This document shows positions 40,351 to 48,995 of a stretch of 55,788 bases of DNA, piece after piece. The DNA comes from JAQUBU01 sp036677685 (lineage in GTDB: Bacteria > Bacillota > Syntrophomonadia > Syntrophomonadales > Syntrophomonadaceae). The notes under the pieces were generated by a model. The model did no database searches. It saw only the letters and a list, made by a program, of their open reading frames with translations, and had not been told where the DNA came from. The DNA is taken from the NCBI GenBank assembly GCA_036677685.1, contig JAVBWA010000020.1, positions 1 through 55,788 on the forward strand. Reading direction: 5' to 3'. Position 1 is the stretch's first letter. Each line of letters opens with the position of its first letter. The translations under genes and the position numbers were made by a program.

Positions 40351-42360
40351 ATGCAGGAAAATGCAGATATACTCGGTTCCTGGGAGAGTTTCATTAATAC
40401 CTCGGCTGTTCCTCAGGGAAAGGTGAGACCTGAAATTATTGAATCCTGGCAACGGAGCCGGGCGGTCGATCCATTTACCAAACATCAGCATCAATTGCCT
40501 AACCGCCTTCTTCAAGCCAAATTGGCCGAGAATTTGCAGCTGGTGTCTTTGTCCAGGCCGGTAATGCGCGAACTTAGCGAGATTGAAGGACTTGATTCGG
40601 TTATACTTTGCGACCCCGACGGTTATGCTGTTGATGTAGCCGGTGATACAAGATTCGATAAACTCAAGGGATTGCGCTTCAGGGAGCAGGACATCGGTAC
40701 AAATGCTATTGGAATTGTATTGGTTGAAGACAACCCTGTTGAAGTTGCCGGTGTTGAGCACTATCGGCAGGGTTACCATTCGGCATGCGGTGCAGCTGTA
40801 CCGGTGCATAATAGAGAAAAAATCATCGGGGTTTTAGCCGTGTATAATTACTCGAAAGTCCTTCCGGCTGGGATTCTGCAAACATTAAAACTGGGCGTAA
40901 AGGTAATTGAAAACCAGATTTACTACAAGGTTGAGCAATCGCAGATTACTCATATCTACCATAACACCTGCTCATCTATTATAGACTTTTTCGATGATGG
41001 CTTTTTTGTGGTTGATGCCCAGGACAATCTTATCAACGTAAACCAAAGCTGTTGCAGGATGCTGGGTATTAGCGACCGGGAATCACTGATTGGAGAGTAC
41101 CTTGGCAATTTACTCGCCGACGACAACCGGGTACTCGACAACCTTTTATCAAGTGATCCCGGTGAGTTTGTCAGTAAGTTTTCTTTAAAGGGTGCTAACG
41201 GAGTAATCCCCTGCTCATTAGTGCGCAGGCGTATTACCAGAAATCCGGATGGTTCTCAACAAACGGTGCTGGGCTTTGTAGTAGACTGCGAAGGGCAAGA
41301 GCCGGAGATGAAATACCGGTTTTCCGGCCCATACGGAGACGATAGTTCCAGCCTCAATAGTTTAATAGGGCACAGCGAAAGATGGAACGAAATAAAGAAT
41401 TTGATTATAAGGGCGGCGAAGGTATCATCCAGTGTTCTGATTGAAGGAGAAAGCGGAACGGGAAAAGAGTTGGTGGCTCGGGCTATTCATGGTGAAAGCG
41501 GGTTAAAAGGACCCTTTGTAGCTATTAACTGCGGTGCTATTCCCAAAGAACTGCTGCAGAGTGAGCTATTCGGATATGAAGAAGGAGCGTTTACCGGGGC
41601 CAGGAAGGGCGGGGGCATAGGTCAACTGGAAGTCGGTGATGGAGGAACCGTATTTCTGGATGAAATAGGCGAAATGCCGGTTGATATGCAGGTAAATCTA
41701 CTCAGATTTCTGCAGGATAAGATGGTCACCAGGATAGGCAGTTCCACACCACGTAAAGTGGATGTCAGGATAATCGCGGCTACTAATAGAAAGCTGAAAA
41801 ACGAGGTGAACATGGGCCGTTTCCGGGAAGACCTGTTTTACCGGTTAAATGTTATTAATATTGAACTCCCCCCACTCCGGGAAAGAGTGCTTGATATACC
41901 ACCGATTACCCGGTTTTTCATCGAAACAATATGCCGTCAGTTCAAACGGGATGTTTTGAGTATCAGCGATGCGGCCATGCATATTCTTTGTGCTTACAGA
42001 TGGCCGGGAAACGTACGGGAACTTAGAAATGTCATAGAAAATGCTATCGTATTTACCGAAGGAAACCTGATAACCGAGGATCTTTTGCCCGCTTATTTGC
42101 GCGAAGATTCAGCTCCTGCTCTCCAGTCTTTACCTGACAAGAAAAAATTGGAGCCGGTGGTCAGGACTGAAAACATGTGGGGTTTGACGATCGATGAAGC
42201 CAGGAGACTAAATCAGAAGGCTTCGGCCGAAACGGAACGGGATGAAATATTGCGATTGCTAGATGAGTTTGAAGGCAATGTAAGCAATGTAGCTCGTTAT
42301 ATGGGTATTTCACGAAGTACTATTTATCGCAAGATGAGGAATTATAAAATTGGGATTTAG
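40351..42360 (+). CDS. Sigma-54-dependent transcriptional activator (AcoR type: GAF-PAS-AAA+-Fis)
   Basis: 669 residues. GAF-like sensor (about 70-200; GLRFREQDIGTNAIG and YHSACGAAVPVHN are AcoR-type features), PAS domain (about 210-320), AAA+ domain (about 340-570) with EGESGTGKE, the sigma-54 contact ESGT/GAFTGA (EEGAFTGARKGG), DEIGEMP and RWPGNVRELRN, then a Fis-type helix-turn-helix at the C-terminus (NVSNVARYMGISRSTIYRKM). It most likely activates the acyl-CoA dehydrogenase operon next to it, which has a sigma-54 promoter and dyad upstream. Start ATG 40351 with GAGGGA upstream; a TTG at 40336 is less likely. It is divergent from nifH; a NifA role is possible but less supported. Confidence 0.93.
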   Translation: MQENADILGSWESFINTSAVPQGKVRPEIIESWQRSRAVDPFTKHQHQLPNRLLQAKLAENLQLVSLSRPVMRELSEIEGLDSVILCDPDGYAVDVAGDTRFDKLKGLRFREQDIGTNAIGIVLVEDNPVEVAGVEHYRQGYHSACGAAVPVHNREKIIGVLAVYNYSKVLPAGILQTLKLGVKVIENQIYYKVEQSQITHIYHNTCSSIIDFFDDGFFVVDAQDNLINVNQSCCRMLGISDRESLIGEYLGNLLADDNRVLDNLLSSDPGEFVSKFSLKGANGVIPCSLVRRRITRNPDGSQQTVLGFVVDCEGQEPEMKYRFSGPYGDDSSSLNSLIGHSERWNEIKNLIIRAAKVSSSVLIEGESGTGKELVARAIHGESGLKGPFVAINCGAIPKELLQSELFGYEEGAFTGARKGGGIGQLEVGDGGTVFLDEIGEMPVDMQVNLLRFLQDKMVTRIGSSTPRKVDVRIIAATNRKLKNEVNMGRFREDLFYRLNVINIELPPLRERVLDIPPITRFFIETICRQFKRDVLSISDAAMHILCAYRWPGNVRELRNVIENAIVFTEGNLITEDLLPAYLREDSAPALQSLPDKKKLEPVVRTENMWGLTIDEARRLNQKASAETERDEILRLLDEFEGNVSNVARYMGISRSTIYRKMRNYKIGI

Positions 42361-42376
42361 AATACCGGGTGTCAAT

Positions 42377-42416
42377 TTTGTGCCACGTTGTTTCGCATGA
42401 AACAATGTGGCACAAA
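42377..42416. promoter_or_regulatory. Dyad enhancer (activator binding site) upstream of the sigma-54 promoter
   Basis: TTTGTGCCACGTTGTTTC, four bases, GAAACAATGTGGCACAAA: 17 of 18 positions symmetric. Centred about 138 bases upstream of the -24 box, a normal distance for an enhancer. It could also fold as an RNA hairpin at the end of the activator transcript. Confidence 0.75.
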
Positions 42417-42480
42417 GCGAACACTGTGATTCATATTAAGCCGGTTAATATTTTTTAAAAGCATAATTAATAAACACCGG

Positions 42481-42509
42481 AAGGACCGCGATTTGAACGG
42501 TCCTTTTTT
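42481..42509 (+). terminator. Terminator after the activator gene
   Basis: AAGGACCG, nine bases, CGGTCCTT, then TTTT. It separates the activator transcript from the sigma-54 promoter. Confidence 0.85.
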
Positions 42510-42532
42510 AAATTTCTGCATATTTTCAAGAG

Positions 42533-42549
42533 TTGGCACGATTATTGCT
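42533..42549 (+). promoter_or_regulatory. Sigma-54 (-24/-12) promoter of the acyl-CoA dehydrogenase/ETF operon
   Basis: TTGGCACGATTATTGCT: GG at 42535-42536 and GC at 42547-42548, with the required 10 bases between. It matches the TGGCACG-N4-TTGC consensus almost fully. It leaves a leader of about 140 bases. Confidence 0.88.
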
Positions 42550-42700
42550 ATTTAAATAGTAGCGAATGAAAAAGAGCGTTGAAAATTCAAAAACCAAATG
42601 AATCGGATGCCATTATTGTGGACGAGAAAGAAGGAGGCGATTTTATAAGGAATCTTTTTTAGAAATTTACGGCCCAATTATTTAAGAAAGGAAGGATAAA

Positions 42701-44062
42701 ATGACATTTTTAGATGAATACAAAAGCAAATTGATTTCTGCCGAAAAGGCAGCTCAGCAAGTAAAGTCCGGAGATTTAGTAGCCTATGGCCATTTCGGCT
42801 TGTTCCCGGCTGCCTTTGATAAAGCCCTGGGGCAAAGGGCTGGCGAAGAAAATTTTGTAAACGTAACGATAGACGCTGCAGGATCGGTAAGGTTTCCTGA
42901 GGTTGTAAAGAACGATCCGGATATGAAGACCTTTACCTATTACAGTAACCACTTTAGCGGTATAGACCGGAAGCTGGGAGATATAAATCGTATTGCTTAT
43001 GTTCCCACCTCGTATCACGAACTGCAGAAAATCCGGCGTGATGCGGACCAGGCTTTTGACAAAAAAAATGTTATGTGTCTTACGACCTGTCCCATGGATT
43101 CCCATGGCAATTTCAATTTTGGTATAGCCGCTTCAAATACCTATGCAACGCTGAAAAATACGGATTTAATTATAGTTGAAGTAAATGAGAAAAACCCTTA
43201 TTGCATGGGCGGAGCCATGGAAAGCATCAATATAAAAGATGTAGATTATATAATTGAAACCGACGAAGCGATATTTACCATGCCGCCTGCTAAAGAAGCC
43301 AATGATGTAGAAAAGAAAATCGCGGCTAATATTATGCCCATGATTCCCAATAGGGCTTGTTTGCAGCTGGGAATAGGCGGAGTTCCTAATACTATTGGGT
43401 ATTTAATAGCCCAATCAGATCTTAAAGATCTGGGTGTCAACACGGAAATGTTTTGTGATGCCATGGTGGATATGTACGAAGCCGGGAAAATAACCAACAA
43501 GTTCAAAACCAGGGATGTGGGTCGGAGCACCTTTACCTTCTGCTTTGGAAATCAGAAGACCCATGAATTCTTAGATCACAACCCCCTTGTAGCCGCTTAC
43601 GATTGTGATTATACCAATAACCCCAAAAATATTGCACTCGAAAACAATATGATATCTATCAACAATATCATTGAAGTTGATCTCTTATCCCAGGTATGTT
43701 CAGAATCTAACGGGACTAGGCAAATATCAGGTACCGGAGGTTCGCTTGATTTTCATATAGGCGCATGGGAATCCAAAGGAGGCCATGCAATTATGGCCTT
43801 CAATTCTACCTATACCGATAAAGCCGGCAAGCTGTATTCCAATGTTAAGCCCTTCTTGACCAAAGGTGCAGTTGTTACTGTCCCACGGGTCCTGGTAAAT
43901 TGGCTGGTTACTGAATACGGTGCCGTTAATATGAGAGGCCGTTCGGTCTGGGGTATGGCTGAAGGGGTGATAAGTATTGCTCATCCTGATTTCCGTGACG
44001 ATTTAATCAAAGCGGCCAGGGAAATGAAGATCTGGTCACCTACCAACAGGATTCCGTACTAG
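42701..44062 (+). CDS. Acyl-CoA:acetate/butyrate CoA-transferase (acetyl-CoA hydrolase/transferase family)
   Basis: 453 residues of the Cat1/4-hydroxybutyrate CoA-transferase family. QLGIGGVPN near residue 225 and the catalytic Glu in SQVCSESNGTRQISGTGG near residue 335 are visible, as is the late GRSVWGMAEGVISIAHP. It moves CoA between an acyl-CoA and acetate or another acid, which would activate the fatty acid without ATP. The exact acid cannot be read; butyrate or another short-chain acid is likely from context. AAGAAAGGAAGGATAAA precedes the start. First gene of the operon. Confidence 0.92.
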   Translation: MTFLDEYKSKLISAEKAAQQVKSGDLVAYGHFGLFPAAFDKALGQRAGEENFVNVTIDAAGSVRFPEVVKNDPDMKTFTYYSNHFSGIDRKLGDINRIAYVPTSYHELQKIRRDADQAFDKKNVMCLTTCPMDSHGNFNFGIAASNTYATLKNTDLIIVEVNEKNPYCMGGAMESINIKDVDYIIETDEAIFTMPPAKEANDVEKKIAANIMPMIPNRACLQLGIGGVPNTIGYLIAQSDLKDLGVNTEMFCDAMVDMYEAGKITNKFKTRDVGRSTFTFCFGNQKTHEFLDHNPLVAAYDCDYTNNPKNIALENNMISINNIIEVDLLSQVCSESNGTRQISGTGGSLDFHIGAWESKGGHAIMAFNSTYTDKAGKLYSNVKPFLTKGAVVTVPRVLVNWLVTEYGAVNMRGRSVWGMAEGVISIAHPDFRDDLIKAAREMKIWSPTNRIPY

Positions 44063-44116
44063 AATGGTTGTTTGCAAGTATAGAAAAGATAAAAACAGAT
44101 AATGGAGGGATGAATC

Positions 44117-45964
44117 GTGGCTTCTAATTTTGCCTATAAGAACACCAGAGACTTTAAATTTATTTTAAAAGAATGGCTTCCTCTGGATAAAGTGCTCGCT
44201 TACCAGAGGTATAGAGACAACTACAGTGTTGATGATGTGGACATGATTCTGGATACGGTTTTGAAGATGACCAAGGATGTAGTCGAACCGACTTCCGATG
44301 ACGGGGAGATCAACCCCATTAAGTTTGAAAACGGGCAGGTCATCATTTCACCGACGGTTCCGCCGGTATATAAGAAGCTTATTTCTGAAGGCTGGGGATG
44401 CAGCAATAACGATACCAGTGAGGGCGCAGTAGTGCTGCCTCAGGTAATGATGTTTCCCCTATGGGAAATGTTCTCGGCCGCCAATCCGGCCTTTGTGCCG
44501 CCATTCCTGGCTATGGCCCAGGGATCTTCGATGCTGATCAACGAACTGGCCCCGGAGGATATTAAGCAAAAGTTCCTGCCCAAGATGTTCTCCGGTGATT
44601 ATACCGGAACCATGTGCCTGACCGAGCCCCAGGCCGGTTCCGACGTGGGGGAAATCAGCAGCAAGGCTTTCCCTACCGACGATCCCCGGGTTTACAAAAT
44701 CAAAGGGCAGAAGATATTTATCAGCAATGGCGACAACAATTTCGCCGAGAATATCGTGCACTTGTTCCTGGCCAGGGTGGAGGGGGCCAAGCCTGGAACC
44801 GGCGGAATATCCTTGTTCATTGTTCCCAAGTACTGGATCAATGATGACGGCAGCCAGGAATTCAACGATGTTGCCGCCACCGGAATCGAACACAAAATGG
44901 GGATGCACGGCAACCCCACCGTTTCATTGAGTTTTGGAGATAATGATGGCTGCCGCGGTTATTTGCTGGGCCGCAACCCTTTGGAATACGAGGGGAAAGG
45001 TGACGGCATGGCGCTCATGTTCAAAATGATGAACGAGGAACGCCTGGTTTGCGGAATTCTCTCCATCAGTGTGATTGCCAATGCCTATCATAACGCCCAC
45101 GAATATGCCTGTACCAGAATTCAGGGAACACCCTTCACCAATCCCAAGAAGGGAAGAGTTCCTATTATTGAACACGAGGATATTAAAAGAGCTCTTTTAA
45201 GATGCAAAGCCATCACTGAGGCCTGCCGGGCCATAACCTACAAAGGCTACTTCAATATTGATGTCAATCACTGGGACCCCGATCCGGACGAAAGAAAGAA
45301 AGCCGATGATGAACTGGCGGTTATGATTCCGCTGGCCAAAGCTTATTGCAGCGAAATATCCTGGGATCTGGTCGGCACCGAAGCCATTCAAGTATATGGC
45401 GGCTACGGCTATATATCGGATTATCCCTGTGAAAAACTGGCCCGTGATACCAAGATAAACACTCTATACGAAGGCACCACCTATATCCAGGCCATGGACC
45501 TGGTAGGCAGGAAATGGAATATGGAAAAAGGTGCCGTGTTTGCCCGCTGGATGCAGGATAATAAAGAATTTTACGAGGCCAACAAAAATACCCCGGGATT
45601 TGAAAAGGAATTTGCCCAGTTGGGTAAAGCACTAGCGGCTTACGCTGAGATTCAAAAAACCATGGCCGAATTTGCTCAGGATAATGAGAAACGTGGCCTT
45701 ATCCCCACCTTTGCCAAACGAATACTGATGGCGACGGCTGAGATGATGGGCGGCAAATTGCTCCTGGAGCAGGCTCTGCTGGCTGACCGGAAGATAAAAG
45801 AGCTGGGTACTGAACATTACGACTACAAGTTCTATAACGGCAAAATTCTTTCCACCCGGTATTATCTATTGAATGAAGTACCGCACGTTGCCAATCTGGC
45901 TGAAATAATCAAACTGGCGGATACTTCAGTTTTAAATATTGACAGCGACTATTTTGTTTATTAA
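44117..45964 (+). CDS. Large acyl-CoA dehydrogenase (about 600-residue class)
   Basis: 615 residues, the long class with an extra N-terminal segment and C-terminal helical domain (as in DmdC and related enzymes). FAD/substrate motifs: MCLTEPQAGSDVGEISSKA, KIFISNGDN and the QVYGGYGYISDYPCEKLARD region; the catalytic Glu is in LYEGTTYIQAMD near residue 450. It oxidises acyl-CoA to enoyl-CoA and passes electrons to ETF. GTG start at 44117 with GGAGGGATGAATC before it. Substrate unknown. It lies 54 bases after the CoA-transferase. Confidence 0.93.
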   Translation: MASNFAYKNTRDFKFILKEWLPLDKVLAYQRYRDNYSVDDVDMILDTVLKMTKDVVEPTSDDGEINPIKFENGQVIISPTVPPVYKKLISEGWGCSNNDTSEGAVVLPQVMMFPLWEMFSAANPAFVPPFLAMAQGSSMLINELAPEDIKQKFLPKMFSGDYTGTMCLTEPQAGSDVGEISSKAFPTDDPRVYKIKGQKIFISNGDNNFAENIVHLFLARVEGAKPGTGGISLFIVPKYWINDDGSQEFNDVAATGIEHKMGMHGNPTVSLSFGDNDGCRGYLLGRNPLEYEGKGDGMALMFKMMNEERLVCGILSISVIANAYHNAHEYACTRIQGTPFTNPKKGRVPIIEHEDIKRALLRCKAITEACRAITYKGYFNIDVNHWDPDPDERKKADDELAVMIPLAKAYCSEISWDLVGTEAIQVYGGYGYISDYPCEKLARDTKINTLYEGTTYIQAMDLVGRKWNMEKGAVFARWMQDNKEFYEANKNTPGFEKEFAQLGKALAAYAEIQKTMAEFAQDNEKRGLIPTFAKRILMATAEMMGGKLLLEQALLADRKIKELGTEHYDYKFYNGKILSTRYYLLNEVPHVANLAEIIKLADTSVLNIDSDYFVY

Positions 45965-46046
45965 AAGGTTGAAATAAATGCGGCGGGGGAGATGGAGATT
46001 AAATCTGATCTCCTCTGCCATGAGCGATTGAAAGGAGAACATGGGG

Positions 46047-47186
46047 ATGGATTTTACATTAAGCAAAGAACAACTCCTCATACAAAAAATGGCCCGGGAC
46101 TTTTGCGATAAATCGCTGGAACCTGCAGCGGAACAGATAGACCGGGATAATATTATACCTAAAGAAATAATTGAAGGCCTGTCAGAGCTTGATCTCTTCG
46201 GACTTCCCTTCAAAGAGGAATACGGAGGAGCCGGCGCCGGCTATGATTGTTACGTTTTAGCCATGGAGCAGTTGGGTAAAGTATCCAGCGGACCGGCCAT
46301 AACCATATCGGTTAACTGCCTCGGGTTGGGTGCTATCGATAAATTCGGCACACCTGAACAAAAAGCGAAGTATATGCCCAAGGCCTGCCGGGGTGAGCAT
46401 CTGGCTTCATTCGCTTTTACCGAGCCGGGTACCGGGTCTGATCCCAAGCAGATTACAACCAGGGCGGTCAAAGAAGGAGATTGCTATGTAATCAACGGTA
46501 CCAAACGCTTTATCAGCAATGCGGACTATCCCGGTCCGATGGTGGTGTTTGCCATGGATGACGAGAGCGGCAAACCGACTGCCTTTATAGTTGACAAGTT
46601 TTGTGAAGGCTATTCCATTTCGGAACCCTGGCACAAGATCGGCTACCGGGGCGGGAACCTGCTGGATGTGTATTTCAAAGATGTAAAAGTGCCGGCAGAG
46701 AATATTCTAGGTAAGCTGGGCGGAGGATTTCCGGTGCTGACCTATGGGATTGCCTTCGGCAAGGTCGGCATCAGTTCAGTTGCTTTGGGCGGAATACTGG
46801 CTGCATTTGAAGCAGCTACCAAATATGCCAAGGAAAAAACTCATCGCGGCCAGCCCATAGCTAAATTTCAGGCCATACAGTTAAGAATTGCTGATCTGGC
46901 TATGAAATATGAAGCCTGCCGCTGGTTAACCTATCGCTTAGGATGCTTGGCCAATGATGCGAAAGATCCGATGCTGTTTGCCAAAGAGGCAGCGCTGACC
47001 AAAACTTTTGTATGCGACACTTTTGTGGAAGCAGCCCGGGTGGCGATCGATGTCCATGGCTCCTACGGCTTGATGAGCGATTATCTGGTAACTCGTCTGT
47101 ATCGCGATGCGATTCTCGGCCCTCAAGTGGAAGGTGTAGCCGACATGCAGAAGATGATTGTAGCCGGTGTTGTGCTTAACGGATAA
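46047..47186 (+). CDS. Acyl-CoA dehydrogenase (short-chain type)
   Basis: 379 residues, normal ACAD size. MDFTLSKEQLLIQKMARDF start, FAFTEPGTGSDPKQITT, FISNADYPGPM, the VHGSYGLMSDYLVTRLYRDA region and the catalytic Glu in PQVEGVADMQ near residue 365, replacing the common EGTSEI. ATG 46047 has AAGGAG nine bases upstream; ATG 46041 is too close. The second ACAD of the operon. The Val-Glu-Gly-Val loop is atypical and may reflect a distinct substrate (inference). Confidence 0.93.
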   Translation: MDFTLSKEQLLIQKMARDFCDKSLEPAAEQIDRDNIIPKEIIEGLSELDLFGLPFKEEYGGAGAGYDCYVLAMEQLGKVSSGPAITISVNCLGLGAIDKFGTPEQKAKYMPKACRGEHLASFAFTEPGTGSDPKQITTRAVKEGDCYVINGTKRFISNADYPGPMVVFAMDDESGKPTAFIVDKFCEGYSISEPWHKIGYRGGNLLDVYFKDVKVPAENILGKLGGGFPVLTYGIAFGKVGISSVALGGILAAFEAATKYAKEKTHRGQPIAKFQAIQLRIADLAMKYEACRWLTYRLGCLANDAKDPMLFAKEAALTKTFVCDTFVEAARVAIDVHGSYGLMSDYLVTRLYRDAILGPQVEGVADMQKMIVAGVVLNG

Positions 47187-47193
47187 AAATCAC

Positions 47194-47229
47194 GGTCGTT
47201 AGATTAAAGATAACTTTAATCTAACGACC
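47194..47229. repeat. Perfect 16-bp inverted repeat inside the operon
   Basis: GGTCGTTAGATTAAAG, loop ATAA, then the exact reverse complement. It sits between the second acyl-CoA dehydrogenase and fixC, ending 20 bases before the fixC start. No T-run, so it is more likely an RNA stabiliser, processing site or operator than a terminator. Confidence 0.85.
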
Positions 47230-47249
47230 AGTTGGAACGAGGTTTTATA

Positions 47250-48548
47250 ATGGGAAGTCAACCGGAAGAAGTATTTGATGCCATAATTGCGGGTGGCGGT
47301 CTGGCTGGCCTTGCCGCCGCCTACACCTTGGCTTCGCAGGGTTTAGAGGTGTTGCTGTTGGAACGCGGGGATTACTGCGGGGCGAAAAACGTAACGGGAG
47401 GGCGCATGTATATAAATCCGGTAAGAGACATGTTCCCGGATTTGTGGGAAAAAGCCCCCCTGGAAAGATATATAGCCCATGAAGAACTTTGCCTTATGGG
47501 TCAGGAACGCTCAATAACTCTGCGTTATGTTGGTAACGAACTTAAAGATGACCCCCATCAGAGCTGCAGTGTTTTGCGGGGGAAATTTGATAAATGGCTG
47601 AGCAAAGAAGCTGAAAAAAAGGGTGCCATGCTGGTCTGTAAAAGCAGGGCAGACGACCTGATAATTGAAGAAGGTAAAGTTGTGGGAGTAATGGCCGGGG
47701 GAGAGGAGTTAAGGGCAAATGTGGTTATAGCCTGTGACGGGGTGCTGTCGTTTTTAGCTCAAAAAGCCGGTTTGAGAAAAGCGGGAAATCCCACGAACCA
47801 TGCGGTAGGCTTTAAAGAAGTCATAGAATTGGACCGGGAGATTCTGGAGAATCGCTTCAACCTCAACGGTGACGAAGGGGCGGCGCGGCTTTTTATGGGA
47901 GATGTTACGGCCGGCAAATTTGGAGGCGGTTTTTTATATACCAATAAAGAAAGTTTAAGCCTGGGCATAGTAGTGGGAATCGATGCTCTTACAAAAGCTC
48001 CCGGAATAAAAGCGCCGGAGCTTCTGGAGCGTTTTAAGCAGCGCCCGGAAGTACAAAGCCTCATTAAAGACGGTAACACAGTGGAGTATTCCGCCCATGT
48101 TATACCCGAAGGAGGGCTGAAGGCCATGGGTAAACTCTATGGGCATGGAATACTGGTAGCCGGAGATGCGGCCGGCTTTTCGATGAACATCGGAGTAAGC
48201 GTGCGGGGAATGGAATATGCCCTGGCCAGTGGCTATTATGCAGCCCAGACGGTAATCAGGGCTCGCCAGATCAATGATTTTAGCGAGAACAGCCTGGCAT
48301 GTTACGAACAATTCTTAAATGACAGCTTTGTACTCCAAGATTTTAAAAATTTTAAGGATTCTCTTGACGTGCTTGAGTATCCCGGCTTCTTTGCTCACTA
48401 CCCCGAATTGGCCGGGAATCTAATGAAAGACCTTTATAAAGTGCCGGCAGGACCCAAGGACAGATTGTTTCCCACCGTAAGGAAGTATATGAACCTGGCT
48501 GAGATATGGGGATTGGTAAAGGTGGGAAGGAGAATGATGAGAATATGA
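47250..48548 (+). CDS. fixC: FixC-like electron-transfer flavoprotein:quinone oxidoreductase
   Basis: 432 residues. FAD-binding N-terminus DAIIAGGGLAGLAAAYTLA, VTGGRMY, the CSVLRGKFDKWL contact and GILVAGDAAGFSMNIGVSVRGMEYALASG, all typical of FixC. The iron-sulfur domain of mitochondrial ETF-QO is supplied by the separate fixX downstream. It takes electrons from EtfAB to quinone or, in FixABCX complexes, takes part in flavin-based bifurcation. ATG 47250 follows ACGAGGTTTTATA. It ends overlapping fixX by four bases. Confidence 0.92.
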   Translation: MGSQPEEVFDAIIAGGGLAGLAAAYTLASQGLEVLLLERGDYCGAKNVTGGRMYINPVRDMFPDLWEKAPLERYIAHEELCLMGQERSITLRYVGNELKDDPHQSCSVLRGKFDKWLSKEAEKKGAMLVCKSRADDLIIEEGKVVGVMAGGEELRANVVIACDGVLSFLAQKAGLRKAGNPTNHAVGFKEVIELDREILENRFNLNGDEGAARLFMGDVTAGKFGGGFLYTNKESLSLGIVVGIDALTKAPGIKAPELLERFKQRPEVQSLIKDGNTVEYSAHVIPEGGLKAMGKLYGHGILVAGDAAGFSMNIGVSVRGMEYALASGYYAAQTVIRARQINDFSENSLACYEQFLNDSFVLQDFKNFKDSLDVLEYPGFFAHYPELAGNLMKDLYKVPAGPKDRLFPTVRKYMNLAEIWGLVKVGRRMMRI

Positions 48549-48829
48549 ATGAAAGCATCGGACTTAAGGCTAAACTGGGGCTGAATGTTTTCAAAGAAGA
48601 CAAGAAATTCCACATCAGAATTAAAGCAGGCCGGGAAAAGGACATTTGTTTGACGAAGGCAGTACTGGTGTGCCCGGCCGGATTGTATACGGAAAATGAA
48701 AAAGAAGAAGTTGTTTTAAGCGTAGATGGCTGTCTGGAATGCGGTACCTGCTTGCTGGCCTGCGGGCCGGAGGTTCTGGAATGGAATTATCCTTCCGGCG
48801 GGGCAGGGGTGCAGTTCCGTTTTGGCTAG
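48545..48829 (+). CDS. fixX: FixX-like ferredoxin
   Basis: 94 residues. One cluster motif, CLECGTCLLAC near residue 65, plus an earlier VCPAGLY Cys: the FixX pattern for one 4Fe-4S cluster, ending in the typical WNYPSGGAGVQFRFG. ATGA overlap with fixC and GAAGGAGAATGATGAGAAT before the start. It forms the quinone-side module with FixC. A family A repeat of 134 bp separates it from etfB. Confidence 0.93.
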   Translation: MNESIGLKAKLGLNVFKEDKKFHIRIKAGREKDICLTKAVLVCPAGLYTENEKEEVVLSVDGCLECGTCLLACGPEVLEWNYPSGGAGVQFRFG

Positions 48830-48832
48830 AGA

Positions 48833-48966
48833 TATGACGAGGCGAAAAGATGTCCCCCGCTTCTTTAAACGTTAGGGTTCCTGTTAACAAAACAGGCGGC
48901 GGGTTCTAATCCCCCAACTCGTTGCAGCGGTGTGAAGAAACTGCTCCGCAGTTTCTTCCGATACTA
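48833..48966 (-). repeat. Dispersed intergenic repeat, family A, copy 10 (long form, opposite to transcription)
   Basis: TGACGAGGCG, central GGGTTCCTGTTAACAAAAC and GGCGGCGGGTTCTAATCCCC, then AGAAACTGCTCCGCAGTTTC. It is inserted between fixX and etfB and is the only clear copy that points against the gene it precedes. Confidence 0.93.
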
Positions 48967-48995
48967 AAGGTTATGAACTTAAGGAGTGTTTGACA

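Noticed and set aside
40351..42360. Calling the sigma-54 activator NifA
   Set aside because: It has AcoR-like GAF-PAS architecture, reads toward the fatty-acid operon with a matching promoter and dyad, and nifH shows no sigma-54 promoter.
42598..42648. A 16-codon open frame in the leader between the sigma-54 promoter and the CoA-transferase
   Set aside because: No ribosome binding site before it and no recognisable attenuation structure around it; likely chance.
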